Positions 53,522-63,519 of a stretch of 64,000 nucleotides of DNA are shown piece by piece (positions within the stretch are counted from its first letter, which is position 1; every line of letters begins with the position of its first letter). The notes under the pieces are model-generated. The model searched no databases. It had not been told where the DNA came from and saw only the letters and a program-made list of their open reading frames with translations. The DNA is taken from positions 21,844,608 through 21,908,607 of the forward strand of contig NC_067289.1 in the NCBI RefSeq assembly GCF_020740795.1, in the 5' to 3' direction. Position numbers and translations under genes: made by a program. The DNA comes from Apus apus. Taxonomy: Eukaryota; Chordata; Aves; Apodiformes; Apodidae.

Positions 53522-56500
53522 TATAGTTTTAAAAGATACATAACCAAAACACATCAAAATGGATAGGGTCTTCCCATCATTTTCAGCAGGTTCTTTGTTT
53601 CCCAAATCATTTAGAAAAAAGTAAATCCACCACAGCACACACATGAGATCCCCAGGCACACAGGGGATACTTTAAAAAGGTAATTACAGCTTGTCTGCTG
53701 AGGGAGGTGAATTTTACCATGTGCTCCATCACTAGACAGCTGAGATGACAAAGATGTGAGGCACACATTGTACCCAGCTCCCTAAATGTTCATAAGGGCT
53801 TTACAACTTACAAACTAGCCCCCTCACAGCCACAGAGTCTTCAGCCTGCTTCAGAGCTTCTTTCCCAGAAATGTCCTTGCTAATATTGTAATTTTTTTTT
53901 TTATCACATTAGAAAAATAACTAAACAGTACAAATAACTCCTCATCCAAGTGCTCCAACATGTGCTCCTAACCTGTCTGCAGCTTCCAAGGCAAACAGAG
54001 GGTGTTTGGAAAGCAACACATATCTGACTGCTGCTGCTCTCTTCTCCTTCCCCTGTTAGCAGATCTTGCTGCTGCATGAGACATCTTGCTAAGATGGAAC
54101 ATGTAAACATGCTCCAGATCCCTACTAATATAAACACATTTGGGGTGGAGGATTGTGAAAGCAAACCTGAAAATGGTTGTCTCCTCTGTCACTGCCAGGA
54201 GCCCTCAGCAGATTCGGGGACTGCACAGGCTTGTGACACCCCACAGGTGAGGTACAGACACCTCCAGTGACTCAGGCCACATGTAGGAATCTTTTCCCTA
54301 GACCAGATCTACAGGTGCCCCCTGGGTCAGCCCCAGATGGGAACCCCCAACTCAATGTGCACAAGCCCTGATCTGCCCCACTCACCCTTTAGCTCAGACA
54401 AGGCAGAACTGGGCTCCTTCGTTTTTGCTTGGTTCCCTTGCCCTGGTTGGGTGCCAAGATGCTCCCTCCTCCATGCAGGTGCTCAAAGGGGCTGCGACGT
54501 GTTTCTACGCTTTCATTGGCTTCGACATCATCGCTACCACAGGAGAAGAAGCAAAGAACCCCAACACCTCCATCCCCTACGCCATCACAGCCTCACTTGT
54601 CACCTGCTTGACAGCATACGTGTCCGTAAGTACCAGCTATGCATACATAAATCTGCATAAATATGTATTTATACATATAGATTTAAAAAAATAACATATA
54701 TATGTATAGCATGTCCCCTCTGGGCATCTGCACAGCTCCCTTCCCCATAAGCCAGGGTGCCAGTCTGACCCTTGAACAAGGGCTCTTTCTTTGTTGGGAA
54801 CTGAGACATCAGTTGTGTTTCTGTGTGACTTCAGTGTCCTGCCCAGACTCCCCTTGGCCCCAGCCCGATTTGTCCCCAGGCTCCTCTCAGTTTGCCGAGA
54901 TCCCTCTGCTGGCTGCAGAGAGATGGTGGCAGTTTTTTCCTCATCCCTATCCATAGCTATTTTTGCATCCAGAAATGCAGTGAAGCTGCAGGAGCAGCAG
55001 CATGGCAGCAACTGTGTTTTTGGGAAAAGCAGCACTGCTTCTGCTAGAAATATGGGAGAGGATCCAGCTGAGGGGGAGGATGAACAAGAATGGCCATGCA
55101 AGAGAGATTCTGCTGCTCTGCACCCCAATAAATGCCTGTCTGTACTTGGGGATTTTCCCTGTAAAAGAGCAAAACTGAGTCACAAAGGAGGTAAAAACAT
55201 TGTTCTGATCAAAGAATCACAGCATTTTTTCAGTTGGAAGGGACCTTAAAGATCATCGATTCCAAATCTCCTGCATGGGCAGGGACACCTCCCACTAGAA
55301 CAGGCTGCTCAGAGCCCCATCCAACCTGCCCTTGAATACCTCTAGGGATGGAGCCCCCACAACATCTCTGGGAAGCCTGTTTCAGTGTCTCACCACTCTT
55401 ACACTGAAGAATTTACTCCTGATCTAACCTAAATCTCTCTTTTTTCAGTTTAAAATCATTACCCCTTGTCCTCTCACTGCAAGACCCTGTAAAAAGCCCC
55501 TACCCAGCTTTCCTCTAGGCCCCCTTCAGGTACTGGAAGACCACTATGAGGTCCCCCCGGAGCCTTCTCTTTTTCAGACTGAACAGCCCCAACTCCCTCA
55601 GCCAGTGATCATTTCAAAGAAACCGACCCACTGCCTCTCCTGCAGCTTGGTGGGCTTCCTTCAAAACCAGCTTCTCTTTGGTCCAAATAGGATCAGAGTG
55701 TTGCTCCAGATGATGCCATCTTGGGCTTGGGGCTGTCCCCACACAGGGATGTGGCCAAGTAACCCCACAGAGTCCCACCAGCCTCCTGCATCATCACCAC
55801 AGCCAGGTTCAAGGTGTTGCCTTCAGAGGCCTTACCTCTAGCATTTACATCTCCTCCACAGGGGACATAGGGATATAACCCAAATCAGACTTGAAAGCTT
55901 TTGCCTTTCTATCTTGAGAAACAGCCTTGAGCTCTGCAAGCCCCCAGCTGACACCTGTGTCCTGTTCCTTTCACCTTCCCCAGGTGAGCATCATCCTCAC
56001 ACTGATGGTGCCCTACGATGCCATCGACACCGAGTCCCCACTGATGGAAATGTTTGTGGCCCATGGCTTCTATGCAGCCAAGTTCATCGTTGCCATCGGG
56101 TCCGTGGCCGGCCTGACGGTCAGCTTGCTGGGCTCCCTCTTCCCAATGCCAAGAGTCATTTATGCCATGGCTGGTGATGGGCTGCTCTTCAGGTCAGTCA
56201 TGCCCATGCTGGCATTTATTTTTTCCCCATTGGGACCGAAAGGGGAAGTGTTCAGGGAGGGACAGGGACTGTCCTGTGCCACCAGAGCAGGGAGCAGTGG
56301 GAATGCACAGGCTCGGTGCTGGCAGAATGAGGCACACACCAAGGCAAAACCCCAGGGGGGGAAAAAAACCCAGGAGAGATCTATGCAAAGGTTTCTCATT
56401 TGGTGCTGGTACCTAGAGATTCAGCTTGTGGGAGGAGGGGCATTTAATTCATGAGTTACTTGCAAAGGAGAGCAGCTTATATGCATAGTGTTGGCACTTA

Positions 56501-59500
56501 CTTGCAAGTGTTCAAGTGCCCACATCAGAGCTGGTTAGACCTAGATCTAAGTCCAGATCCAGTCTCAGTATTTCAGCTCCCCAGCTGCCTGGAGTCTGAG
56601 CACCAAAAAGCACCAAGAGCTGAAAGGATCACAGCTCTGAGCCTGTCCCCTCCAGCTGAGTAAGAGTTACTGGGCAGGGAACCGCTGCCATTTGCAATGT
56701 TATCCTTCTGCAACTCTTTTGCACTCCAGATTTTTGTCCCACGTCAGTTCTTACACGGAAACCCCCGTAGTGGCTTGTATCGTCTCCGGATTCCTCGCGG
56801 CTCTGCTCTCCTTGCTGGTCAGCCTGAGGGACCTGATAGAGATGATGTCCATCGGCACGCTGCTCGCCTACACCTTGGTGTCTGTCTGTGTCCTGCTCCT
56901 CCGGTACCAGCCCGAGAGCGACATCGATGGCTTCGTCAAATTCCTCTCTGAGGAGCACACCAAGAAGAAGGAGGGCATCCTGGCCGACTGCGAGAAGGAA
57001 GCTTGCTCCCCAGGGAGTGAAGGAGAAGAGTTTGCTGGCCCACCAACTAACACCTGCGGGGCAAAAAATCTGCCGTCACTGGGGGATAATGAGATGCTAA
57101 TTGGGAAATCTGATAAATCCACCTACAACGTGAATCACCCCAATTATGGCACAGTCGACATGACTTCGGGGATAGAGGCAGATGAGTCTGAGAACATCTA
57201 CCTCATCAAGCTGAAGAAGTTGATTGGCCCTCGCTACTACACGATGAGGATCCACCTGGGACTGCCGGGGAAAATGGACCGCCCCACAGCAGCCACTGGC
57301 CACACAGTCACCACCTGTGTGCTCCTGCTTTTCATCCTGATGTTCATCTTCTGCTCCTTCATCATTTTTGGGGCAGACTACATCTCTGAGCAGAGCTGGT
57401 GGGCTGTCCTCCTCGTCGTGCTGATGATCCTGCTCATCGTTGCGCTGGTGTTTGTGATCTTGCAGCAGCCAGAAAACCCCAAGAAGCTGCCCTACATGGC
57501 ACCTTGTCTCCCCTTTGTCCCTGCCTTTGCTATGCTGGTGAATATCTATCTCATGCTGAAGCTCTCCACAGTCACGTGGATCCGATTTGCTGTCTGGTGT
57601 TTTGTGGGTGAGTCCCAGATTAATATTTTTTAATTTTTTAACTGACACTCTTTTGAAGGATGTTAATAATAATACCCCTAATTAGAGTGCTTAAGCTGAT
57701 GCTTCTTCAGCTGGGGCATTCCCAGTCCTTCGCATTTGCCCCATGTCACTCTGAAGTTCTTAGAAACCTCAGTTCATCCAGCCCTCAAACCACAGCTAAA
57801 CGGAAAATCACATCTCCAGAAAATGTCCATTTGATGGAAGTAAACTGCTCTGTGCAAAGGTGACTATTCTGACAAGTCTTTTTATGTGAAGAAGGTGGGT
57901 TTTGGAAATTGACTCGCAGGCAGGTTTACTGCAGAAATCTGCCTCCTTTCTTGCTATGTCACCCACTTGGGCTCTTCAGAAGCCCACACTGAAATCTCAG
58001 CACTGTGTTTCCAAAGCCCAGAGCTGACCAACCCCAATAGCCCTGGGAGAGACAAGGGTAGAGTAGAGCAGTCTCATGGCTTCCATGCTTCAGCGGGAGG
58101 TTGAGATCACGTTTTTTCCTCCATTTTACCATTCCATTTTTAGTTTCAGCGTGAGGAAGCAACAGGTGAAGCTGCAGATCCAGGGATAGCCTTTCTACGT
58201 GGAAGAAAATATTTCTCCAAAGGATCAGTTTAATCCATTGTAGCTGAACACTTTCCCCTGCAGGTCTATCTAATACCTCTTCAGCTGCCAGCAATGGCAA
58301 CGAGTCAACTAAGCCACTCAGTTAATGTGTGATGATCTCCACCAGCCCCATCCATGGCTGCTCACCTGTTGAGGGAGGCACATCCCCTTTATTTTTCTAG
58401 CTGAGATGTGCTGTTCTGCCGCACAAACTCTGGATTCAACCTCACAAGCAGTCCCCCATGGACAGTCCGTGGCATGTGGAGATATCTGGATTTCTCTGTG
58501 CACACACCTGGGGTAGTTAACCTACTGGAAATTAGATCTCCAGATACATTTGCTTCCAGAGAAAACATTGGTACTGGAAGGTGAGATCAGGTAGGGCTGG
58601 AGGGGGAAGATGAAACAGAACTCCTGAGGGGAGGAGAACAGGATTTCAGAGCTGTTTTAATACCAAATACACTCATCCTGAAACCCTGAAACCCATGTGG
58701 CTTCAAGTACCAGCAGGAGAGAGACTGAGATAATTAGAAAACTCCAGAGGGAAAAGGGTAGTCAGGAGGGTAACAGGATGGAGATGCAGGTTGTCAGTGG
58801 TTGGAAGCGTCCACAGGTCTGCTGGGAGCTGCTGTCCCACCAAAGCTGCAGATGGCCCAGTCACGAGGCCAGCAGTGATCCCAGCTGATGTCTAAGACAT
58901 ACAGCCCTCAGGTCACAGCTGGCAGCCCAAAAACACAAACTCAAGGGGTTTGAAGAGCAGACATCAACTACTACCTACATTGGCTTAAAAAATACAGGCA
59001 TATTTACATAGGCTTAACCCTCGCCAGCTGGCGCCAGCCCCAGTGCTGGGTGGAAGGAGGTTGGTGGTGAGCTGGGCTGGATCCCCAGCCCATCCTGGTG
59101 TGGATTTTGGGGAGCAGGTGCCATTTTGAGGCATGGCATGTTCATAGCAATGTTTTAGCTGGGGTAGCTGAGGCAGCCGAGGTCCAAACCTCTCCCTCTC
59201 ACCCACTGCAGGTCTGCTCATCTACTTTGGCTATGGGATGTGGAACAGCACTCTGGAAATCAGTGCCCGGGAGGAGGCCCTCCACCAGAGCACCTACCAG
59301 CGCTACGATGTGGATGTTGACCCCTTCTCTGTGGATGATGGCTTCTCCTGTGCCACTGAGGGTGAGGACTACCCAGGCTGGGGTCCTTCCGAGGACAAGG
59401 ACTTCTCATACCAGCAAATGTCAGGAGCAAAAGAAAGCCATCGGACAAGTAGCAGGTCGAAAAGCAAAGGAAGGCACAAACCACCGTCGGAGGCTCTCAT

Positions 59501-59534
59501 CGCCAACGATGAGTTGGACTACTCGCCCGAGTAG
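46474..59534 (+). CDS. SLC7A14: SLC7A14, cationic amino acid transporter-like membrane protein (complete spliced CDS, 771 aa)
   Basis: The joined segments 46474-46777, 51404-51640, 52391-52608, 54479-54625, 55984-56192, 56730-57607 and 59212-59534 total 2,316 nt, giving 771 residues plus TAG, the same length as I recall for mammalian SLC7A14. It is an APC-superfamily transporter of the SLC7 CAT branch with about 14 hydrophobic segments. TM1 carries the glycine-rich substrate-site motif GVGSCVGTG (residues 62-70). TM6 lies near residues 257-275, followed by the [12 protein letters not shown] motif (275-286). A long hydrophilic loop (about 433-560) separates the middle and last membrane segments, and the C-terminal tail (about 678-771) is charged. 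N163-H-T and N676-S-T are sequons. The start is the first in-frame ATG of the exon, with G at -3. In mammals the protein is lysosomal, expressed in brain and retina, and reported to affect cationic amino acid or GABA handling; substrate is not settled. SLC7A1-3 paralogues are less likely because the loop and tail match SLC7A14 specifically. Confidence 0.97.
46778..51403 (+). other. SLC7A14: SLC7A14 intron 2
   Basis: 4.6 kb with the hexanucleotide microsatellite at 47,837; otherwise nothing recognised. It ends at an atypical acceptor with A-rich bases next to the AG. Confidence 0.85.
47837..47909 (+). repeat. (GAGCAG)n hexanucleotide microsatellite in SLC7A14 intron 2
   Basis: About twelve uninterrupted hexamer units occur; the first two carry A for G (GAGCAA). 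The tract reads as Glu-Gln repeats on the + strand and poly-Leu on the minus strand, but lies 1 kb into an intron with no exon signals. Length polymorphism is likely. Confidence 0.95.
51404..51640 (+). CDS. SLC7A14: SLC7A14 coding exon 2 of 7 (residues 102-181)
   Basis: The exon begins with the rest of the split glycine codon ([18 protein letters not shown]) and encodes the highly conserved TM2-TM3 region, the TM3 stretch and a luminal loop with sequon N163-H-T. It ends phase 1 at donor GTGCGT. The acceptor is unusual: ATAAAAACAG, with its T-rich tract displaced 10-25 bases upstream, so it may be weak. Confidence 0.95.
51641..52390 (+). other. SLC7A14: SLC7A14 intron 3
   Basis: 750 bp, donor GTGCGT, acceptor CTCTTATGCAG. 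Nothing else recognised. Confidence 0.9.
52391..52608 (+). CDS. SLC7A14: SLC7A14 coding exon 3 of 7 (residues 181-253)
   Basis: It encodes the loop GKGEESYPD, one hydrophobic segment (about 190-206), the NNVLNVINL motif and a second segment (about 216-236), ending at GWPG in phase 0. Acceptor CTCTTATGCAG and donor GTAAGT are both strong. Confidence 0.95.
52609..54478 (+). other. SLC7A14: SLC7A14 intron 4
   Basis: 1.87 kb, donor GTAAGT, acceptor CTCCATGCAG. Contains the A33 run; nothing else recognised. Confidence 0.9.
53487..53519 (+). repeat. Poly(A) run of 33 bases in SLC7A14 intron 4
   Basis: A pure A33 run lies between AGATATCTCCTGG and GATATAG. It could be a slippage-expanded homopolymer or the tail of an unrecognised retroposed sequence. 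Confidence 0.9.
54479..54625 (+). CDS. SLC7A14: SLC7A14 coding exon 4 of 7 (residues 254-302)
   Basis: This 147-nt phase 0/0 exon encodes TM6 ([17 protein letters not shown]) and the CAT-family motif [11 protein letters not shown], then the start of TM7. Skipping it would keep the frame but remove the core transport helix. The donor is GTAAGT. Confidence 0.95.
54626..55983 (+). other. SLC7A14: SLC7A14 intron 5
   Basis: 1.36 kb, donor GTAAGT, acceptor CTTCCCCAG. Nearly a third is the CR1 fragment at 55,211-55,608. Confidence 0.9.
55211..55608 (-). repeat. CR1 LINE 3' fragment in SLC7A14 intron 5
   Basis: About 400 bp of antisense CR1, from AGAATCACAGCATTTTTTCA to GACTGAACAGCCCCAACTCC. It is the longest uninterrupted CR1 3' piece here and ends about 375 bp before coding exon 5. 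Confidence 0.95.
55984..56192 (+). CDS. SLC7A14: SLC7A14 coding exon 5 of 7 (residues 303-372)
   Basis: It encodes the end of TM7, a loop with the [11 protein letters not shown] motif, TM8 (about 333-352) and the [17 protein letters not shown] motif typical of CATs. It ends phase 2 in an arginine codon. The donor GTCAGT is weaker than average. Confidence 0.95.
56193..56729 (+). other. SLC7A14: SLC7A14 intron 6
   Basis: 537 bp, donor GTCAGT, acceptor TTGCACTCCAG. Nothing else recognised. Confidence 0.9.
56730..57607 (+). CDS. SLC7A14: SLC7A14 coding exon 6 of 7 (residues 372-665)
   Basis: The largest exon (878 nt) encodes TM9-TM10 (about 383-430), the long cytoplasmic loop special to SLC7A14 (about 433-560), and four closely spaced hydrophobic segments (about 565-587, 594-616, 627-649 and 653-664). 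The loop is acidic and lysine-rich and includes D491-NEM-LI and E526-NIY-LI, both fitting the [DE]xxxL[LI] lysosomal sorting pattern. It ends phase 1 at donor GTGAGT. Confidence 0.97.
57608..59211 (+). other. SLC7A14: SLC7A14 intron 7
   Basis: 1.6 kb, donor GTGAGT, acceptor CTCACCCACTGCAG. Nothing else recognised. Confidence 0.9.
59212..59534 (+). CDS. SLC7A14: SLC7A14 coding exon 7 of 7 (residues 665-771 and stop)
   Basis: It encodes the end of the last membrane segment ([10 protein letters not shown]), sequon N676-S-T, and a hydrophilic tail with a conserved start ([20 protein letters not shown]), a more variable acidic middle, a basic RSKSKGRHK patch and the terminal [12 protein letters not shown]. 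Stop codon TAG is at 59,532-59,534. Confidence 0.96.
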
Positions 59535-60668
59535 CGGGACAGGCAGTGGGGAACTGCACCACCTGACCAATGAGGAAGGGTCCCCATGGCTCCCCCATTC
59601 TGTCTTGTCCTCCCCAGATCCTCCACCACTACCCCGCTCACCTCTGGTCCTCAGGACACGCTCTGCAATTGCCGTTGACCCCAAAGCAAACACACCCGTG
59701 GCCCGTCGCGGCTCCACTGGTTGGGTCCCGCTCTGGTGAATGCCAGCCAGTTCCCTGGCACTGGTTGATCTCCCAGCAATGGCTGCACCAGTGGAGATGG
59801 TGGAGTGGGAGGTGTGCCAAACTGGGAGAGAGTTTGTTGAGAGGCAGAAGGAGCCGCACAAGGGATGAAACCTCCTTGGGGAATGTCCACCTGACAGCCA
59901 CAGTGGTGGGATGCCACTCTTACATTTTTGGCACTTGCTTAACATGTGTTTTTTTTCTTTGAACCACCTTAGAAGTACTAGCTGAGCCAGAGGGACACAT
60001 GGGTGGGCAAGTATGAAATGGAGATGGACAAACCTGTTTCAAGGAGGTAGCTCAGGAGTGGATACAAGGATGCTGGTCCCACAGCATTTTCATGGCCTGT
60101 TCTGGTGCAGAGGCACTCTCTGCACACAGCAATGTGACCCCCGTGTCCATCCCACACCCTGAATCCAAGTACCCCAAATACTGGGATTCAAAATCAGTCT
60201 GTGTCTCAACCAAGCCTTGAAGTCCCAGCACAGCTAAACATCCCAAATCTGCAGTTGGGAGCCTGTCCCAGTTCTGGCCACAGCAACCTCAGTGACCTAC
60301 TCTTGGCTTAACCCACCTCATGGGTCAACGAGGCCCACAGACTGCTCCTCTGAGCATCACTGCTCTGAGGCTGGGCACCGTTTCCACCACACTGAGTTGT
60401 ACAAAAAGAGCTGGGCCATAATTCCCTCACTGCAGCGGGCACAGTTCAGCCCCCACTCTGGCCTTGGGGCTTCAGGGCCATGTCCATGGCCCCGCGCAAA
60501 AGAAACATCCAGGGTCAGCCACGTCTTGGCAGGGCTGGGCCACGCTTGGCAAGTGGAGAGGACTCAGCTGCTGGAATCTCCCTCCCTGCTGCTGTCTCCA
60601 CATTGTATCATTTTCTCTGTTTCTGACCCTGGATTGGTGGATGCTGTATGAAAAAAAATCCGAAAACA

Positions 60669-60880
60669 CAGAATCATAGAATCACAGAATTGTTTGGGTT
60701 GGAAAGGACCTTAAAGCTCATCTAGGTCCAGCCTCCTTGCCATGACTAGGGACACCTTCCACTAGACCAGGCTGCTCAAAGTCCTGTCCAACCTGTCCTT
60801 GAACACATCCAGGGATGGGGCATCCACAGCTTCCCTGGGCAACCTGTGCCAGTGTCTCACCACCCTCACACTTCTCAATA
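60669..60880 (-). repeat. CR1 LINE 3' fragment in the probable 3' UTR of SLC7A14
   Basis: About 210 bp of antisense CR1 from AGAATCATAGAATCACAGAA to CTCACCACCCTCACACTTCT. It has the duplicated terminal AGAATCATAGAATCACAG signature and would be transcribed in antisense within the mRNA. Confidence 0.95.
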
Positions 60881-63018
60881 TATATATTTCTATATTTCAA
60901 TTTGAAACCACGTGGATCTGGTGGCTTGCAGGGCATAGGTGATCTGCAGGTGGGTGTTTGTCATAGATAAACCCTCCAGTTTTGGCCAGAGTGTGGCCAT
61001 TACCCCCAGCAGAGCCATCAGAATCCCCAGTGCAGCAGAGGAACATCTCTTTGAATAATCAGTAACCGAGGAAGCACCATCAGGCAGTAACATCCAGCCT
61101 GCTCCTGGCTCCTGAAGGCTGCAGCTGGATCCATCCTGGGGGACCCTGGAGCAGCCCAGATCAACCCCCCATGGCCAGGGGCTACAATTTAACATTCATG
61201 GGCAGATTTTCCAGCGTGTGATGCTGAGAGCCATTAACGGTTTGGTTTGCTGGATGAGGCTCAGCCCCCTGCAAGGCAGCACAGAGCCTGCCTGGGCTGC
61301 TGAGTGCAGAGGGTGCCTGGACCCATGCCTGTCCCCACTGTTCCCAGGGCTCAAGGGCTCAAGGGAGAGGCTCTGCACATTTCCCACCTACAGTTTCTGC
61401 CCCAGATGGTCACAATACAGTCCTTTGACCAGTGAAGAAGAACATCCGATTCTGCAGACCTTAACCCAGAGCACCCTGGGCAAGCCAAGGGAAGTTTGGC
61501 CTCTGTGAAGGGCTTCAGGATGGGAGCAAGGATTTGGCAAAAGAACCTGGAAGCTTCACTCTGGCATCCTCTCCCACTGGCCACCCCTACCACCCTTCTA
61601 CAAGCTGAAATCCTGAGCATGTCCCACTGGGAAGCTGCTGTCTGCACTGCTCATGGGACAGCTGAGGAAACCTTCCCGACAGGGCTAAGTGCCTCTCACA
61701 AAGGTCACTTCTCACTCACCTTGGCCACTCTCATCTGTGCTGCCTTAGAAGCACCCAGGTGAGATGGCACCTCACAGGTCTGGCTTTATGTTTTCAGGGA
61801 GAAAGTCTGACCCTATTTTCCTACCAGCTCTTGAACTGTGTCATATCCGAGGTAGTGGTCTTTGTCCTGCTTCCACATGGTATTTAGGCACCCACTGAAC
61901 ACAAACTCGTGCCCAAGCACCTTGTTGCATCGAGGCCTGTCACTCCTTTTGCAGCCTTAATCTCTTGCTATGGAGCAGTTGCCAGTGTCTGTCGTCATGT
62001 CCGCTCTAGTTATGCTGTATAATCTGGCAAGGCCTTGATCCCTTGCTCCTTCACCTCTGTAGGACCCTCTCCCTTGGATCTCCATCGAGTGAAGCCCTTC
62101 AGCTGCTCCCGTTCCTGTTCACCCATCCTCCTTTCTCTTCCCCTTTCCCACGGGCAGGATGGCTGTGCTATCTCTCCAGGACCGCTGGCACTGTTCAGTG
62201 CAGATGAGCTGCTGTCAGCCCTCACTGTGCTGCTGTGTGGGAGCTGTGTGGGAGCTGTGCCCTCCTCCCGAGCCCACCACATCCCACCTAACAGAGGAGC
62301 CTCAGGAGAAGGTGCCGAGCCTCAGGCTGGGCCTCGCCTGGCTTTGCCAGTGGCTGAGCGGCCAGTGCCTGGGGGAGCTGGTTTGTGACGGGGTCCCCTG
62401 CCCTGCTCCCCCCTGCAGTGCCTGGGGGACACAGGGGTCCTGCCTGCGTTTGGGATCCTTTTCACTTTCCCTTGTCATGGGCGTTGGGGTCTTCTTTGTG
62501 CACAAGCAAAAGCAGCGAAGGCCAAAATGACCAGGCAAATCCATCCCCTGCTGGCATCGCTGGCCCTGGGGCGGTTTTGGGGGGAGGGAGAAGGTTTGGG
62601 TGCTTGTTGTGCTGTAACCCCAACATTCAGCCTTTCCCCCTGGGTGCCTTCAGGGAGGCTGTCACACCCCTGCCCCAGCAGGAGGGCACAGGCAGAGAGG
62701 TACCACCCTGCTCCCACCCCCAGCGAGAGGCACACAGCCCTCCCTGCCTGACCCCTCCACAGGGCACACGCCGGCGGGGCCCGATGCATGACACGGAAGG
62801 AGCATCAATACCTCAGATCTTCCCAGCTCACTTGGTAAGATCTCAGCCCCTCCACAAATTCCCTCCACATAGTTCTGACCACTCGGTATGAGGCCCAGCC
62901 CGTCAGCACCCTCCACATGGCAGAGAAATCACACCCCAAACAACACAGGACATTGTAAATCCAGCTTGTAAATGAACTTCCCTTCGTTTTGTTCAGTCTT
63001 TCTGATGTGTATCTTGCT

Positions 63019-63037
63019 TTTTTTTTTTTTTTTTTAG
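63019..63037 (+). repeat. Poly(T) run in the distal 3' UTR
   Basis: A long T tract is followed by TAGTTC, a second T7 run and another T run at about 63,139-63,153. In the mRNA these are U-rich elements that could bind ELAV/Hu-type proteins; that is inference. Confidence 0.7.
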
Positions 63038-63282
63038 TTCTTTTTTTGCAGATGGTCCTTTCTGGTGTATCAGTTCTCTGCGGTTCTGGTATGAAATTGG
63101 TGTATTTGTTAAAAAAAAAAGTTTGTTCTATTTATTCTTTTTTTTTTTTTTTGGTGGTTTCCAAAAGCCCATTGGTGCATTGTACAATGGGGTCTTGTGG
63201 TGTGTCATGAGAAAGAAAAAATATGCAGATATGTTATGGAGTGACTTTTATTTTCAAAAGATTGTGTAGTTGACAACTATAC

Positions 63283-63306
63283 ATATAAATACATATATAT
63301 ATATAA
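63283..63306 (+). repeat. (TA)n microsatellite in the distal 3' UTR
   Basis: ACATATATATATATA-type tract just upstream of the polyadenylation signal at 63,359. Confidence 0.8.
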
Positions 63307-63358
63307 TCAAGATACCAAGAAAAAAAAAAATCTAAATTTACCAAAATCTGTATATTTT

Positions 63359-63364
63359 AATAAA
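63359..63364 (+). terminator. Polyadenylation signal AATAAA
   Basis: AATAAA is followed within about 15-30 nt by a GT-rich stretch (TTATTGTGTGCC), the usual layout of a cleavage and polyadenylation site. Confidence 0.6.
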
Positions 63365-63506
63365 TGCATAAAGCTTTATTGTGTGCCTTTACATTTAAAA
63401 ATCAAACAGGAACTACTGGATTTTTAAAGAAAGCCAGAGACAAATGTGTCTTAGTATCAGTTTCCATAGTAATGTAAACCTTTTAAATTAAAGACTAAAA
63501 CAAAAA

Positions 63507-63518
63507 AATAAAAATAAA
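63507..63518 (+). terminator. Two tandem AATAAA hexamers, alternative polyadenylation signal
   Basis: Two AATAAA hexamers occur back to back (63,507 and 63,513) in an A-rich stretch. They could be a second, more distal poly(A) site or simply part of low-complexity sequence. Confidence 0.35.
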
Positions 63519-63519
63519 A

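Larger units (their letters stand above)
32880..63385 (+). other. SLC7A14: SLC7A14 transcription unit (gene span, one non-coding plus seven coding exons)
   Basis: The span runs from the CpG island holding the inferred non-coding exon 1 to the first good polyadenylation signal. Exon ends inferred from splice signals and continuous reading frame are: exon 1 ending 33,127 (start unknown); 46,379-46,777; 51,404-51,640; 52,391-52,608; 54,479-54,625; 55,984-56,192; 56,730-57,607; 59,212 to the 3' end. All introns are GT-AG. Eight exons with translation starting in exon 2 is, as I recall, the layout of the mammalian gene. The 5' and 3' ends are inference; the coding part is firm. Introns of 0.5-4.6 kb (13.25 kb for the first) are compact, as usual in birds. 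Confidence 0.8.
59535..63385 (+). other. SLC7A14: SLC7A14 3' UTR (probable extent)
   Basis: No other gene starts after the stop codon. The distal part (about 62,980-63,520) becomes T/A-rich with long T runs and is followed by polyadenylation signals, as in long neuronal 3' UTRs. A 3.85-kb UTR fits the long UTR I recall for the mammalian gene. It contains a CR1 insertion at 60,669-60,880. Shorter isoforms may exist; I saw no AATAAA between the stop and 63,359. Confidence 0.6.

Noticed and set aside
57097-57648. 183-codon minus-strand frame opposite the largest SLC7A14 exon
   Set aside because: Antisense shadow of a coding exon, rich in His/Asp/Gln as expected from reverse-reading hydrophobic codons.
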